This document shows positions 25,927 to 34,838 of a DNA stretch of 64,000 nt, one piece after another (position 1 is the stretch's first letter; each line of letters begins with the position of its first letter). Made by a program: the position numbers and the translations under genes. A model generated the notes under the pieces. That model was not told the origin of the DNA, ran no database searches, and worked only from the letters and a program-made list of their open reading frames with translations. The DNA is from CBDBND01 sp965262665 (GTDB lineage Bacteria; Pseudomonadota; Alphaproteobacteria; Rhodospirillales; Rhodospirillaceae): assembly GCA_965262665.1 (NCBI GenBank), contig CBDHFR010000004.1, positions 1,984,001-2,048,000 on the forward strand. Reading direction: 5' to 3'.

Positions 25927-27071
25927 CAATTACTCGGTACTGATCGTGTGTGATGACACGAAAGTTGTCGGTAACGGTGTCTCGGATTGTTTCCCATTCC
26001 CGGGGCAGGGTTTGGTTGAAGAACCCGAAGATGGCCTCGGTGAACTGTCGGAAATCGGGATAAAACCGGTTGTGCGTCACGTGCCGGTGCATGACGCCCC
26101 ATAACCGCTCGATGGGATTGAGGTGTGGCGCATACGGCGGCAGGAAATGCAGCCGGATGCGGCACTCCGGCCGCTCCAGGAACGGCCGCAACAGCCTGGC
26201 ATGGTGATAGCGCGCATTGTCGAGACAGACATGGATCACCCGGGATCACCCGGGATCACCCGGGATCACCCGGGATCACCCGGGTGTCCGGATAGGCCCG
26301 TTCCAGCTTCTCGAACAACCGCAGAGAGGTTTCGGCATTGATCTTCTCGCCCTCGACCAGGGTGAGCTTCATCGTTTCAAGGTCCAGTGCGCCGTGCAGG
26401 TTCAGCCGCTGGCGCCCTGTCGTGGCCTTGATCGCCGGCTTGTCGGAACGGATGAACCAGCCATGCGCCGGCCGGCTCTGATACTCGGGATGGACCGCAG
26501 CGGCGAAGACAACCGTCGCGTCCGGAAACATCCCGCGCGTCAGCTGTTCATAATCCCTGATGAAGGCTTCCTGCGCCTGCTTGTCGGCCTGCTTCGGCAG
26601 CGTCTTCGGCTTCACGTATGCGAACCCCAGGCGGTGCATCAGCTTGATGGCGCCCGGACGTGAATATCTCACAGCAAACTTTCGGAAGATGGCATCCCGC
26701 ACCGCGTTGGTGTCGCGCGGCGGATTGTCCCGGAACTGCGCCTTGAGAGCGGCTTCCTGGTCCGCCGTCAGGCGGCCCGCGCGGTCCGGGTAATCCGCAA
26801 GCTCCACAGAGGCGAGACCCTTCTCGCGGAAGTCCCGTAGCCAGCCGCGAACCGTGTCGGGATCGAGATAGAATATCCTGGAGACCATCTGCACGCTGTG
26901 GCCATCATCAAGGGCAACCAGCGCATTCGCGCGCCGTACCTGCAGCGCTTCGACCTTCCGCTTGCGCATGACATTCAGGAGTGCCTTGGGTTCGTCAGCG
27001 GTCAGAAAGGAGGCCTTTTGCGCATCTTCGCCGTGAAGTCGTTCGCTGCTCGTGTCGTTGGAGAGGTGCAT
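25927..27071 (-). pseudogene. IS630-family transposase broken by a 10-bp repeat expansion
   Basis: The N-terminal half (27071 to ~26285) has the paired helix-turn-helix domain (VRRANALVALDDGHSVQMVS; DPDTVRGWLRDFREKGLASV) and the first DDE Asp region (ALDLETMKLTLVEGEKINAE). The second half, one frame over, reads IHVCLDNARYHHARLLRPFL (second Asp) and LPPYAPHLNPIERLWGVMHR (Glu). Between them the 10-mer GGGATCACCC occurs five times where one copy keeps the frame (TRVIHVCLDN); the 40 extra bases shift the frame. Otherwise the gene is intact. It cuts the IS30 start on one side and the VOC gene on the other. Confidence 0.85.
26231..26283. repeat. 10-bp tandem repeat, five copies
   Basis: GGGATCACCC repeated head to tail (the first copy has one mismatch at its edge). 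The repeat lies inside the IS630 transposase and sets its reading frame. Three more or fewer copies would change the length by 30 bp and keep the present phase; other changes would switch it. Confidence 0.95.
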
Positions 27072-27110
27072 GAATCGGCAGCCGAATCAGGTCAATGCAA
27101 AATACTAAAT

Positions 27111-27734
27111 TCAGGCCGAATCAATGATTCCAGGTATAACAAACGGGCGGCTGATTTTCTTGATGTTGGACCAGCCGTCGAGGCCGGGCACGATGCGTTC
27201 GTAGATCGCTATGTTGATGCCGTCGGGACCACGAAGAATAACATTGCGCAAACGGCGTTCTGGGCCAAGATGCAGAATCACTGGATCGTTGTAGCCGGTC
27301 CAGTCGTGACGGCGGGCATCAGCGAAGTTCTGTTCAACACCACGGGACCGCGTCAACAAGGAGATCCAGCCGCCCGTATCCCACACCTGGGCACTGGAGC
27401 GGATCTGCACTTGCGCAGCGTTTTCGAATTTAACAAGGCGTACCAAACCCTGACTTTCACCTAGGTTTTGCAGCACAACTGCGTTCGCCGTCACTGCCTC
27501 ATCCAGGCCCCAAGCGAACAACTGGCGGCGATCAACGAAACCTTCATGAATGCTCTGCCAACCGGCGATGTCGGCCAGCTGCTCTTGCCATTGAGAAAGA
27601 TTGCTGACGCTAAGCACCGCTTCCTGCCAACCGGCGTCCAAGTCCAACGGCCATTCGTCATTGGCTTGGATAGAGCTTTCGGGCCTGACCAATACTAACA
27701 AGCACGATTGTGCAACAACCAAAGTGCGGGACAT
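27111..27734 (-). pseudogene. VOC/glyoxalase-superfamily protein, C-terminally truncated
   Basis: Starts MSRTLVVAQSCLLVLVRPES (probable signal peptide or uncleaved hydrophobic N-terminus). One VOC domain follows, with AVLSVSNLSQWQEQLADIAG, VLQNLGESQGLVRLVKFENA and a PVILHLGPERRLRNVILRGP end, then the linker GWSNIKKISRPF that opens a second VOC domain. The sequence is cut there by the IS630 element (the last residues PGIIDSA are foreign). Family members bind a divalent metal and act on vicinal oxygen substrates, for example extradiol dioxygenases and glyoxalases. A second two-domain VOC gene is at 62670-63364. Confidence 0.7.
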
Positions 27735-27959
27735 ATAAAGCTCCGGAAAAAAGGAATGGATGACTTTCCCTAAAATAGAGAGAGTTGGGCACAAAAACAG
27801 TACGAAAACCCACCTCTTCCTCACGCTCTGTTGTCCGTACAACCTGAATAACGTTCACAATCCAGTGTAATTACGAGGTCTTTCATCGACAGGCGTTGGT
27901 CCCAATGAAATGATATGGGTGAGTCAGTGTTACGGGGACAGCGACACGGGGTTAATGAC

Positions 27960-28670
27960 ATGATCAATTCACGCACCATTCTTTTCTCACTCATTGCAAC
28001 GCTGTTTGTGTGGACAGGGTCCACATACGCTGCCGAAGATTCCGACGCCCGCATTCAAGCGGCCATCGATGCCTACAAAGCAGAGATGAAAGCGGAAGCG
28101 GATGCGATCGCCAATGCCCGTGCCCAGAGGGTGGCTGTGGACCTGATTATGGATCCGGGCACACCGGTGATCGGTAATGCAAATGGCGATGTCGCCATTG
28201 TTGAGTTCTTTGATTACCAATGCCCCTTCTGTAAGGCGACCGAACCGCGCTTGCGGGAATTGGTTGAGCGGGACGGCAATATCCGTCATGTCATCAGGGA
28301 CTTTCCGATTTTGAGTCCAGTGTCCCTGGTGGCGGCCAAGGCGGCATTGGCTTCCGTCAACCAGGGCAAACATGAACCCTTCCACAACGCGCTGATGGAT
28401 CATCGGGGTCAATTGACCGAAGAACGCATGTGGAAGATCGCGGAAGATGTAGGACTCGATGTGGCGCACTTTAAAGAAGAGATGGAAGCGCCGGAAATTG
28501 CCGATCAGCTTATCGCCAACATGAATTTGGCGCGCAAGCTCCGTGTCGTCGTGGTGCCGGGTTTTTTCGTCAACACCAACACTCTGTCCGGTCTGACGAA
28601 CGAAACAGTGACGGCTGACATCAATTTCGACCAAGAAGTGGCAAAGGCCCGCGCTGCCAGTCAAATGTAG
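27960..28670 (+). CDS. DsbA/thioredoxin-fold periplasmic oxidoreductase
   Basis: A 236-aa protein: N-terminal signal peptide (MINSRTILFSLIATLFVWTG, cleavage after TYA), an Ala/Glu helical spacer (~30-65), then a DsbA-type thioredoxin fold with active site FDYQCPFCK at residues ~88-96 and the cis-Pro loop VVVPGFFVNTNTLSG. The layout resembles the BdbD/ScsC-like DsbA group. It would oxidise or isomerise disulfides of exported proteins. ATG at 27960 was preferred over an upstream in-frame start because it begins the signal peptide. It is the first gene of an undisturbed run of four plus-strand genes. Confidence 0.85.
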   Translation: MINSRTILFSLIATLFVWTGSTYAAEDSDARIQAAIDAYKAEMKAEADAIANARAQRVAVDLIMDPGTPVIGNANGDVAIVEFFDYQCPFCKATEPRLRELVERDGNIRHVIRDFPILSPVSLVAAKAALASVNQGKHEPFHNALMDHRGQLTEERMWKIAEDVGLDVAHFKEEMEAPEIADQLIANMNLARKLRVVVVPGFFVNTNTLSGLTNETVTADINFDQEVAKARAASQM

Positions 28671-28770
28671 GATTCACGAGCGGCCACTCCAACGTTTCCC
28701 TTTCTCGACTTTTCTGTATCATCAGATGTCACTGGCCTTTGGTTAAAGGTCAAAGGGAGGTTTGTTGTCT

Positions 28771-29559
28771 ATGGATGGTGCGTTTCTACCCGCCTTGATT
28801 GCGGTGCTCATTGTCAGTTTGATTTCCCTGGCCGGCTTGGTGGCCTTGGGGATGAGCACCGCTTTTCTGAAAAAGTGCCTACCATTTCTGGTGAGCCTGG
28901 CAGTCGGTGCCCTATTCGGCGATGCCCTCATTCACCTCATTCCCCATGCGTTGGAAGGGGTCCCGGGCGAAGTGGTGGTGCCGTTCTACGTGCTCCTCGG
29001 CATTGTCATGTTCTTTACCCTGGAAAAGTTCCTGCGCTGGCAACACACCCATGCGCTTCCGGGTGAATTGGAGGTGGACCTGGCCCATGGCGGTCATGAC
29101 CATGATCATCATCCCGTTAAGCCCGTAGGACCCATTGTGCTGATCGGCGACGGGCTGCATAACCTGCTGGACGGGATCATCATCGGGGCTAGTTTCCTCA
29201 TCAGCCCTGAAGTGGGGATCGCCAGCACCATTGCCATTGCACTGCATGAAATTCCACAGGAGATCGGTGACTTCGCCATCCTCCTACATGCCGGCTACAG
29301 CAAGAAGAAGGCGCTGGTGTTTAACTTCGTCTCCGCTTTATCAGCGGTGGTCGGACTGATTATCGTCTTCCTGCTGGCGGATGTGGAAGGGCTGACCCCA
29401 GTGTTGTCCGCGCTCGCCGCTGGCGGTTTCATTTACATCGCTGGCTCCGACCTGGTACCGGAACTGCACGAAGAGTCCTCAACGGCGCAGTCGATCCAAC
29501 AGCTCATCGCCATTCTGCTGGGCATCGGTCTCATGTTTGCATTGTTGTTAATGGAGTAG
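28771..29559 (+). CDS. ZIP-family divalent metal transporter
   Basis: A 262-aa protein with eight predicted transmembrane segments. The His-rich cytoplasmic loop HGGHDHDHHP lies between helices 3 and 4, and the family metal site is present in helices 4 and 5: GDGLHNLLDGIIIGASFL and ALHEIPQEIGDFAILLHAGY. It would import Zn2+, Fe2+ or a related ion across the inner membrane. ATG at 28771 lies 10 bp after an AAAGGGAGG ribosome site; the two TTG codons just upstream are too close to it. It follows the DsbA-like gene by 100 bp and precedes the YceI gene by 24 bp. Confidence 0.88.
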   Translation: MDGAFLPALIAVLIVSLISLAGLVALGMSTAFLKKCLPFLVSLAVGALFGDALIHLIPHALEGVPGEVVVPFYVLLGIVMFFTLEKFLRWQHTHALPGELEVDLAHGGHDHDHHPVKPVGPIVLIGDGLHNLLDGIIIGASFLISPEVGIASTIAIALHEIPQEIGDFAILLHAGYSKKKALVFNFVSALSAVVGLIIVFLLADVEGLTPVLSALAAGGFIYIAGSDLVPELHEESSTAQSIQQLIAILLGIGLMFALLLME

Positions 29560-29583
29560 ATGGTGTGAACGGGAGAAGCCACC

Positions 29584-30282
29584 ATGCGTTATTTGAATAA
29601 ACAACTTCGAATTGCTGCCGTTTGCGTTTACGGCCTTCTTGCGATCAGTGCGCAAAACGACGCCCATGCTCAGGGCTCTTCCAACAATTCCAACGCGGAA
29701 ATACAGATTCCCGCGGGAACCTATACGCTCGACCCGTCCCATGCGAGCCTGGTGTTCAGCGTCAATCATCTCGGCTTTTCCTTCTACACCGCATCCTTCT
29801 CAGATTTCGACGCAACGCTCGACATCGACCCTGCGCAACCCACCAATGCCCAGCTCAACGCCACTATTAATGTCTCTTCGCTGGTGCTGCCCTCACCTCC
29901 GGAGGGTTTTTTGACGCAGATGTTGGGACGGCAATGGTTCAATACCCGACGCTTCGCGCAGATGACGTTTCAATCAACGGCGATTGAGCAAACGGGTAAC
30001 AGGACAGCCCGGATCACCGGCAATCTGACATTACTAGGGGTGACCAAGCCCGTTTCCTTCAGCGCCACATTCAACGGCGGTAATGCAGGCGTGCCCGGGT
30101 TTGACCCGCGGGCCCGCATTGGATTTTCCGCCGAGGGAGGTTTGAATCGCTCTGACTTCGGTATGACCACAAGCCTGCCGCCGGAAGGGTCGACCTTGGG
30201 TGTCGGCGATGCGGTTGAGTTCAGGATTGAAGCCGAATTCGGCGGCCCTGCGATGTCAGTGACAGACCCACAGCCGCAATGA
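29584..30282 (+). CDS. YceI-family periplasmic protein
   Basis: A 232-aa protein. Signal peptide MRYLNKQLRIAAVCVYGLLA with cleavage after AHAQ, then a single YceI lipocalin-like domain: GTYTLDPSHASLVFSVNHLG (the signature opening), SSLVLPSPPEGFLTQMLGRQ, FNTRRFAQMTFQSTAIEQTG, GNLTLLGVTKPVSFSATFNG and a basic C-terminal strand with SDFGMTTSLP. YceI proteins bind polyisoprenoids or small amphiphiles in the periplasm and often answer acid or redox stress. A GGGAGAAGCC ribosome site precedes the ATG. Probably cotranscribed with the ZIP gene. Confidence 0.88.
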   Translation: MRYLNKQLRIAAVCVYGLLAISAQNDAHAQGSSNNSNAEIQIPAGTYTLDPSHASLVFSVNHLGFSFYTASFSDFDATLDIDPAQPTNAQLNATINVSSLVLPSPPEGFLTQMLGRQWFNTRRFAQMTFQSTAIEQTGNRTARITGNLTLLGVTKPVSFSATFNGGNAGVPGFDPRARIGFSAEGGLNRSDFGMTTSLPPEGSTLGVGDAVEFRIEAEFGGPAMSVTDPQPQ

Positions 30283-30324
30283 ATGCCGCGCCGCTCATCC
30301 TGCTAATCGTCGGCTAAGCCTGAG

Positions 30325-30846
30325 ATGAACCGCGTTGTCGTTATCGGAAATGCCGGTGGCGGTAAGTCAACCCTAGCCCGGAAATTGGCCGAGGCCCTCA
30401 CCCTGCCCTACCACGAGATCGACGCGCTGCTGTGGCGGCCGGATTGGACAGTTGTGTCCGAGGATGAATTCCATGCTGCCCATGACGCATTAATTTCAGA
30501 TGATAAATGGATTCTGGATGGCATGGGTATGCGTGAGACGATTGCGCCGCGTATAGCGCGTGCGGATATAATTATCGTAATCGATCTGCCCCTTTGGGTG
30601 CATTGCTGGCTGGCTGCGGAACGGCTTATCAAATGGCATACCGGACAACTAGAAAATACACCGGCAGGTCATCAGTCACCGCCTCCAACCAAAGCCTTTT
30701 TTGAAACGTTTAATGAAGTGGACCAAAACTGGGTGCCACATGTTCGTAATCTTGCCGACACCGCAGAAGAAGATGCTAAACAAGTGTTCAGGCTGAAAGA
30801 GCTAGAAGAAGTAGATACGTTTGTTGAGAATTGCACATCCTCTTAA
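30325..30846 (+). CDS. Small P-loop kinase-like protein (topology-modulation/FlaR type)
   Basis: A 173-aa P-loop protein: Walker A GNAGGGKSTLARKLA at residues ~8-22, the DALLWRPDWTVVSEDEF segment typical of 'topology modulation' adenylate-kinase-like proteins, WILDGMGMRETIAPRIARAD and IIIVIDLPLWVHCWLAAERL (Walker B-like strand). The family binds ATP and probably phosphorylates a small molecule; the true substrate is unknown. The C-terminal 50 residues are more divergent and acidic. It ends 3 bp before the convergent GNAT gene. Last gene of the undisturbed run. Confidence 0.8.
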   Translation: MNRVVVIGNAGGGKSTLARKLAEALTLPYHEIDALLWRPDWTVVSEDEFHAAHDALISDDKWILDGMGMRETIAPRIARADIIIVIDLPLWVHCWLAAERLIKWHTGQLENTPAGHQSPPPTKAFFETFNEVDQNWVPHVRNLADTAEEDAKQVFRLKELEEVDTFVENCTSS

Positions 30847-30849
30847 ACG

Positions 30850-31368
30850 TTAAGATGCCCCCAATTCCTCTTGGGTTATGACCCAGCGTTCGTGGTCACG
30901 CCAGGCGCCGTCAAGAAACAAATAATTTGGCGAAAACCCTTCCTTGCGAAATCCAACCCGCTGTACCAGAGCGATGGAGCGCGTGTTTTCTGGGCGAAAG
31001 TTGGCTTCCACACGGTGCAGATCTAAGACCGTGAACGCGTGATGGATTGCGGCCATAAGACCTGCGGTCATCAATCCGCGGCTGCAATAGGCTTCCATGC
31101 CGTAGTAGCCGAGATAGGCGCTTTGGAAAACACCGCGCACGATTTCGGTGAAATTGAACACCCCGACGATGCCTTTGTCTTCCATGTGCCGTACCAGGAG
31201 GCTGGCATTGGTGTCTCCGAGTTTTTCAAACCATGTGTTGAAGCCCTCCTCATCGGTAAAAGGGTCAGACCAAGGCTGGTGAAATTCGCGGTTGGTAACG
31301 TTAGCGTCGATGAGGTCCGGGCCATCATCCCGGCTAACTTCAACAAGGCGGATGCCAGACATGCTCAT
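30850..31368 (-). CDS. GNAT acetyltransferase, RimJ/RimL-like
   Basis: A 172-aa protein: FHQPWSDPFTDEEGFNTWFE, IVGVFNFTEIVRGVFQSAYL, GYYGMEAYCSRGLMTAGLMA (acetyl-CoA loop region, with YCSRGLMT in place of Q/RxxGxG/A), LDLHRVEANFRPENTRSIAL and VQRVGFRKEGFSPNYLFLDG. This is the full pattern of ribosomal-protein N-acetyltransferase-like GNATs, which acetylate N-terminal amines or small molecules. The start codon overlaps the TGA of a truncated upstream gene (ATGA), so translation was coupled. ATG at 31368 or the Met two codons later are both possible. Confidence 0.88.
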   Translation of the reverse strand: MSMSGIRLVEVSRDDGPDLIDANVTNREFHQPWSDPFTDEEGFNTWFEKLGDTNASLLVRHMEDKGIVGVFNFTEIVRGVFQSAYLGYYGMEAYCSRGLMTAGLMAAIHHAFTVLDLHRVEANFRPENTRSIALVQRVGFRKEGFSPNYLFLDGAWRDHERWVITQEELGAS

Positions 31369-31457
31369 TCCTCATTCGAGCCGTTATCCAAGAAGGACCG
31401 GACCATCGCCGCCGTTTCCTGCGTGTGATAATCGAGGAAGCCCATACCCCAGTCGGG
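31365..31457 (-). pseudogene. C-terminal remnant of the gene upstream of the GNAT
   Basis: About 30 codons: DWGMGFLDYHTQETAAMVRS followed by FLDNGSNEE and a stop overlapping the GNAT start. The rest is replaced by IS30 sequence at 31458. The helix-like tail is not enough to name a family. Confidence 0.45.
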
Positions 31458-31855
31458 CATGGGGCTGAAGCGGTTCGCGATGCCATCGCCCGGACGATCA
31501 CGACATTGCCAGCGCAGCTTCGCCGCTCGCTGACCTGGGACCAGGGAGCAGAGATGGCCAGGCATGCGGATCTGCGGATCGCAACCGGCCTTCCCGTCTA
31601 CTTCTGCGAACCGCACAGCCCTTGGCAACGCGGAACGAACGAGAACACCAATGGATTGCTTCGACAGTACTTCCCGAAAGGAACCGATCTGAGCGCACAC
31701 AGTCCGGACGTACTCGCAGTTGTTGCTGACGCGCTCAATACACGGCCCCGCAAGACCCTCGGATGGAGAACTCCCGCCGAAGCTCTGGACCAGTGCTTGC
31801 AGGCCAGTCAAACTGAACGTGTTGCGACGACCGGTTGAACCCGCCCAATATGCCT
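31458..31855 (+). pseudogene. IS30-family transposase, C-terminal fragment
   Basis: About 398 bp that match 1571-1957 without visible difference: AEAVRDAIARTITTLPAQLR, the second catalytic Asp in LTWDQGAEM, the Glu in TNENTNGLLR, the natural stop at 31838 and the right terminal repeat. The first Asp and the helix-turn-helix are missing. The identity with the first copy implies recent duplication. Confidence 0.9.
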
Positions 31856-32129
31856 GCGGTAACGACCGCAAACTGCTCCGCCTCCACGGCATCAAGGCCG
31901 CCATGAGCCGCAAGGGGAATTGCCTCGACAATGCCCCCATGGAGAGCTTCTTTGGGTCTCTCAAGACCGAACTCGTGCACCGTACCCGTTTCGTACCCGG
32001 CGCGAGGCCAGGGCTGCGCTATTCGAGTACATCGAGATCTTCTATAACCAACGACGGCGCCACTCGAGCATCGGCTACCGGACGCCGGCACAGGCCAGGA
32101 GAGATATGACCATCGATCAGGCCGCATAG
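31856..32129 (+). pseudogene. IS3-family OrfB C-terminal fragment, frameshifted
   Basis: AMSRKGNCLDNAPMESFFGS and LKTELVHRTRF (with the final catalytic Glu), then one frame over TRREARAALFEYIEIFYNQR and RRHSSIGYRTPAQARRDMT to a stop at 32129. It is a different IS3 subgroup from the intact copy at 35268. It abuts the IS30 right end directly. Confidence 0.8.
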
Positions 32130-32167
32130 GTGAAGAACCACCTGGTCCGGATTTTGGGAGCAACGTC

Positions 32168-32263
32168 AACATGTTTTGTCTGGCTTAGACCGGACAAGCA
32201 CGGGCGACGCAGCTGGCTCAACGACGGCAAAATTCTAACATGCGGTTTTAGTCTGACAATGCC
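32168..32263. repeat. IS6-tipped family A, half copy
   Basis: Matches the second half of 16801-16963 (from ACATGTTTTGTCTGGCTTAG to TTTAGTCTGACAATGCC). After the tip the minus strand reads MTWREELEQAL, a possible N-terminus of a lost gene. Confidence 0.75.
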
Positions 32264-32332
32264 AGTGCTTGCTCAAGTTCCTCGCGCCAGGTCATAGTCG
32301 CGCCTTCTGTACGGTCTTCGGTGCGTCACGGA

Positions 32333-32407
32333 GGGCTTTCCCTTCTCAAAATCCCATCCACACACAGTTATAGAGTCGGCACATCCTTTTCTAGCGGATA
32401 CCGTTTT
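32333..32407. repeat. ~80-bp palindromic repeat (full, degenerate copy)
   Basis: GGCTTTCCCTTCTCAAAATC followed by CCATCCACAC at the left; GGATACCGTTTTCAAAAGGG at the right. A further right-arm half (GCATGAGGTTTTTGGAAAGG) lies at 32477-32499. Confidence 0.6.
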
Positions 32408-32505
32408 CAAAAGGGGCACCATAAAGAACTGGATCATCCTAAACTGATGACCGGCTTTCTACACTGAAAGCAACCGCATGAGGTTTTTGGAAAGGACAAC
32501 GGGAA

Positions 32506-33158
32506 ATGATCAGAGCACTTTTGACAAGCATCCTCATTATGATTGCCGCGGAGGCCGCCTATGGACAAACAGCGGAAACGGAGCCGGCTTGGCGGGGGTA
32601 AGGCAGGTTGGTATGTGGGTGGCGCAATTCATGGGCTTCAAACGGACATAGAGCATGATGGAAACCTCCTAACGGACCTGGACTTCCTAGGGCCACGCAT
32701 CTACGCAGGAAGGCGCATTAACGACTATTTCGGCATAGAGGCCGAGATCGGCCGGGCCATTTTTCACGGCAACCTATGATCGGGTAGGCTCAACGCCGAG
32801 CTGCGCATGTGGAACACGGCGGTCTCAGCCACGCTCTACGCCCCCTGGAAGAAGATTGATCCGTTCGAGCCGTTCGCTTATGTGGGCGCCGGCAACAGTT
32901 CATGGGGGCTACAAAGTCAAGGGACAGCCAAGCAGCGGCCCCTATGAGATAACAGATTCAGGCTCTGATTTTTATTTGCATCTGGGTGCCGGGGTTCAGG
33001 TTCCGATCACGGCGCATCTCAGCGCACGGCTCAGTTACAGATACTGGCGGAGCGAAATGCGGCCCCTGTCCTTCTATGAAGGGGGATGGGCGGTCAATGC
33101 GGACGATTACTACTACAAACGTCGAGGCCTTGAAGTGGGAGTGCATTGGAGGTTCTGA
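32506..33158 (+). pseudogene. Outer-membrane beta-barrel protein, frameshifted
   Basis: A signal peptide (MIRALLTSILIMIAAEAAYG) is followed by barrel strands in three frames: GWYVGGAIHGLQTDIEHDGN to YFGIEAEIGRAIFHGN; ELRMWNTAVSATLYAPWKKI and PFEPFAYVGAGN; and YKVKGQPSSGPYEITDSGSD, FYLHLGAGVQVPITAHLSAR and LSYRYWRSEM, ending GLEVGVHWRF with the terminal Phe typical of outer-membrane barrels. The family is the small porin/opacity/OmpA-like barrel group. At least three indels (near 32598, 32785 and 32905) destroy it. A palindromic-repeat half lies just before the start. Confidence 0.7.
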
Positions 33159-33203
33159 ATTGATCCTAATCCAAAGTGATGATGAGTAACGTCTAGCCTC
33201 CTA

Positions 33204-33343
33204 GGCATTGTCAGATTGACTGGGCCGGACCTGTCTGTTCCGGAAACCTTATCCACCTCTCTTCATGATGCAAACCGCCTGGGAGTGGATAAGGTCTTCG
33301 GAAGGACACTACCTTTACCTGAACTAGACTCGATGTGATCTGA
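33204..33343. mobile_element. IS6 end pair enclosing a full palindromic repeat
   Basis: GGCATTGTCAGATTGACTGG at the left and a degenerate GATGTGATCTGACACCGC at the right, with a complete palindromic repeat at 33230-33308 (CCTGTCTGTTCCGGAAACCT ... GGATAAGGTCTTCGGAAGGA). No transposase. Same architecture as 14405-14628. Confidence 0.65.
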
Positions 33344-33345
33344 CA

Positions 33346-33379
33346 CCGCTCCCTTCCCAGCAAGCTGGAATGGGAGCGG
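33346..33379 (+). ncRNA. Hairpin at the IS110 left end (bridge-RNA candidate region)
   Basis: CCGCTCCC and GGGAGCGG pair around an inner TTCC-CAGC/GCTG-GAA stem. It lies in the ~230-bp non-coding leader of the IS110-type recombinase fragment (33574), where IS110-group elements encode the bridge RNA that specifies target and donor. The hairpin is seen; the RNA function is inferred from the family. Confidence 0.35.
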
Positions 33380-33573
33380 CGCATCTCTTGATGGAGATGG
33401 TGGTTGTCCATTTTGATGGTGGTGCACACCAACCACAAAACGAGGAAATGGGATGAACGCCTCCCACCCCTTGATGTTCGAAGGCCGAAAGGGTTGGACC
33501 CTCGCGGGCCGACGGCATCAAAGTGCCAAGTGGTGAAGAGCAAGCTCTTCACGGGCAAACCGGAGGATCCGAC

Positions 33574-34170
33574 ATGAAGACCAACAGAACCGTCGTTGGT
33601 GTGGATACGGCAAAGCGAGTGTTCCAGTTGCACTGGGTGGATATGGAGGCGGGTGAGATTGTCGATTTGAAGCTGACGCGGGCGAAGTTCCTGGAGCACT
33701 TCGCCAACCGCACGCCCTGCGTTGTGGCGATGGCGGCGTGCGGCGGCACGCAGCATTGGGCGCGCCGGCTGCGGGAACTCGGGCACGAGCCCCGGCTGTT
33801 GCCGGCCAAGGCTGTTCGGCCCTTCGTTGGCGGCAATAAGAACGATGCGCAGGACGCGCGGGCGATCTGGACCGCGGTTCAGCAACCCGGCATCAAGACC
33901 GTTGCGATCAAGACCGAGGAACAGCAGGCGGTCCTGGCAATGCACCGCATGCGCCAGCAGCTGGTGAAGTTCCGCACTGCCCAGATCAACGGCCTGCGCG
34001 GCCTTCTGAGCGAATACGGCGAGGTCATGCCGCAAGGCCGGGCCGGCATAAGCCGTGCGATCGCCCCGGCCCTGGAGCGGGTCTCGGAGCGCCTTCCGGT
34101 GATGATCGTGGAGACCTTAGCCGAGCAGTGGGCGCGGGTGGCAACCACGGCGGCGGCCAGCTACCTGATC
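33574..34170 (+). pseudogene. IS110-family recombinase, C-terminally truncated
   Basis: MKTNRTVVGVDTAKRVFQLH carries the first acidic residue of the RuvC-like DEDD domain; VVAMAACGGTQHWARRLREL, NKNDAQDARAIWTAVQQPGI (Asp pair) and LAMHRMRQQLVKFRTAQING complete the N-terminal half. The coiled coil follows, and the frame jumps into an IS21-like terminus (CTTTTTGCTCCGGGATTGAC) near 34171-34203. The transposase_20 domain with the catalytic Ser is missing. Confidence 0.85.
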
Positions 34171-34203
34171 CGGGAGCAACGTCACTTTTTGCTCCGGGAT
34201 TGA

Positions 34204-34745
34204 CAAAGTGGCTTTCGGAGACGATTTTCGTGGCGACCTACGCCGACAGTGCGGCGTCCGGCAGTTCCGTAACTACTCGCAGTTGAGTTTGAGGCTTTCT
34301 TTGGGGTCATCTAAGGTGGGCGTTAAGAACCTGTGCCCAATACTATAACTATGCCCGGACGCACCTTTCCTTAGACAAGGTTATGCAAGTTCTAGGGCAT
34401 TTCCAGCGCTGTAACATCTCTTATCGTATTGTTATATAATAATCTTTTCTCCCTTACCGGGGCCCGCCTAACTGCTCTCATCGATTTGCGGAAGCAATCC
34501 GCAACCGGATTTACTAGCACTCCTGGCAGTTCCTTGCTCCAATTGGCAATGATCCCTTCCAATTTACCTGAACCTTGCACCGTCGGATTTAGCCTCTTTC
34601 TAGGCTTGCAATCCTGCTAATCAGTCCGTTCGACCGTAGTGGGAACCTCTGGAAGAGGTTTTCGGGAAGGACCGGCAACTTGTAGCGTGACAGTCTTTGA
34701 TTATAGGTTCTCTAGGCCCCATACAGTTAGTCTGGCAACGCCCAA
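34204..34745. other. Mosaic of IS debris, 540 bp
   Basis: 34333-34385 reads YYNYARTHLSLDK, matching the integrase-core element at 49700-50273. 34640-34676 is a right-arm half of the palindromic repeat (GAAGAGGTTTTCGGGAAGGA). 34677-34745 is an IS6 right end (ACAGTTAGTCTGGCAACGCC). Between 34390 and 34630 nothing is recognised. Confidence 0.55.
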
Positions 34746-34838
34746 GTCACACCACTACGATACATCTCGCCGCCGTGAAATTCGCACTTCAGCGAATGTC
34801 CACAGACCCTAGTAATCAAAGAGACAAGGGAGAAAGCA

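Noticed and set aside
26231..26283. CRISPR-like repeats
   Set aside because: The five 10-mers are contiguous with no spacers and lie inside a transposase frame; the same holds for the 18-mers at 11516. No cas gene is present.
31365..31964. A 199-residue protein reading through the IS30 fragment
   Set aside because: Only the last ~30 codons (before the GNAT gene) look native; the rest is the reverse strand of IS30 sequence, which recurs at 1571-1957.
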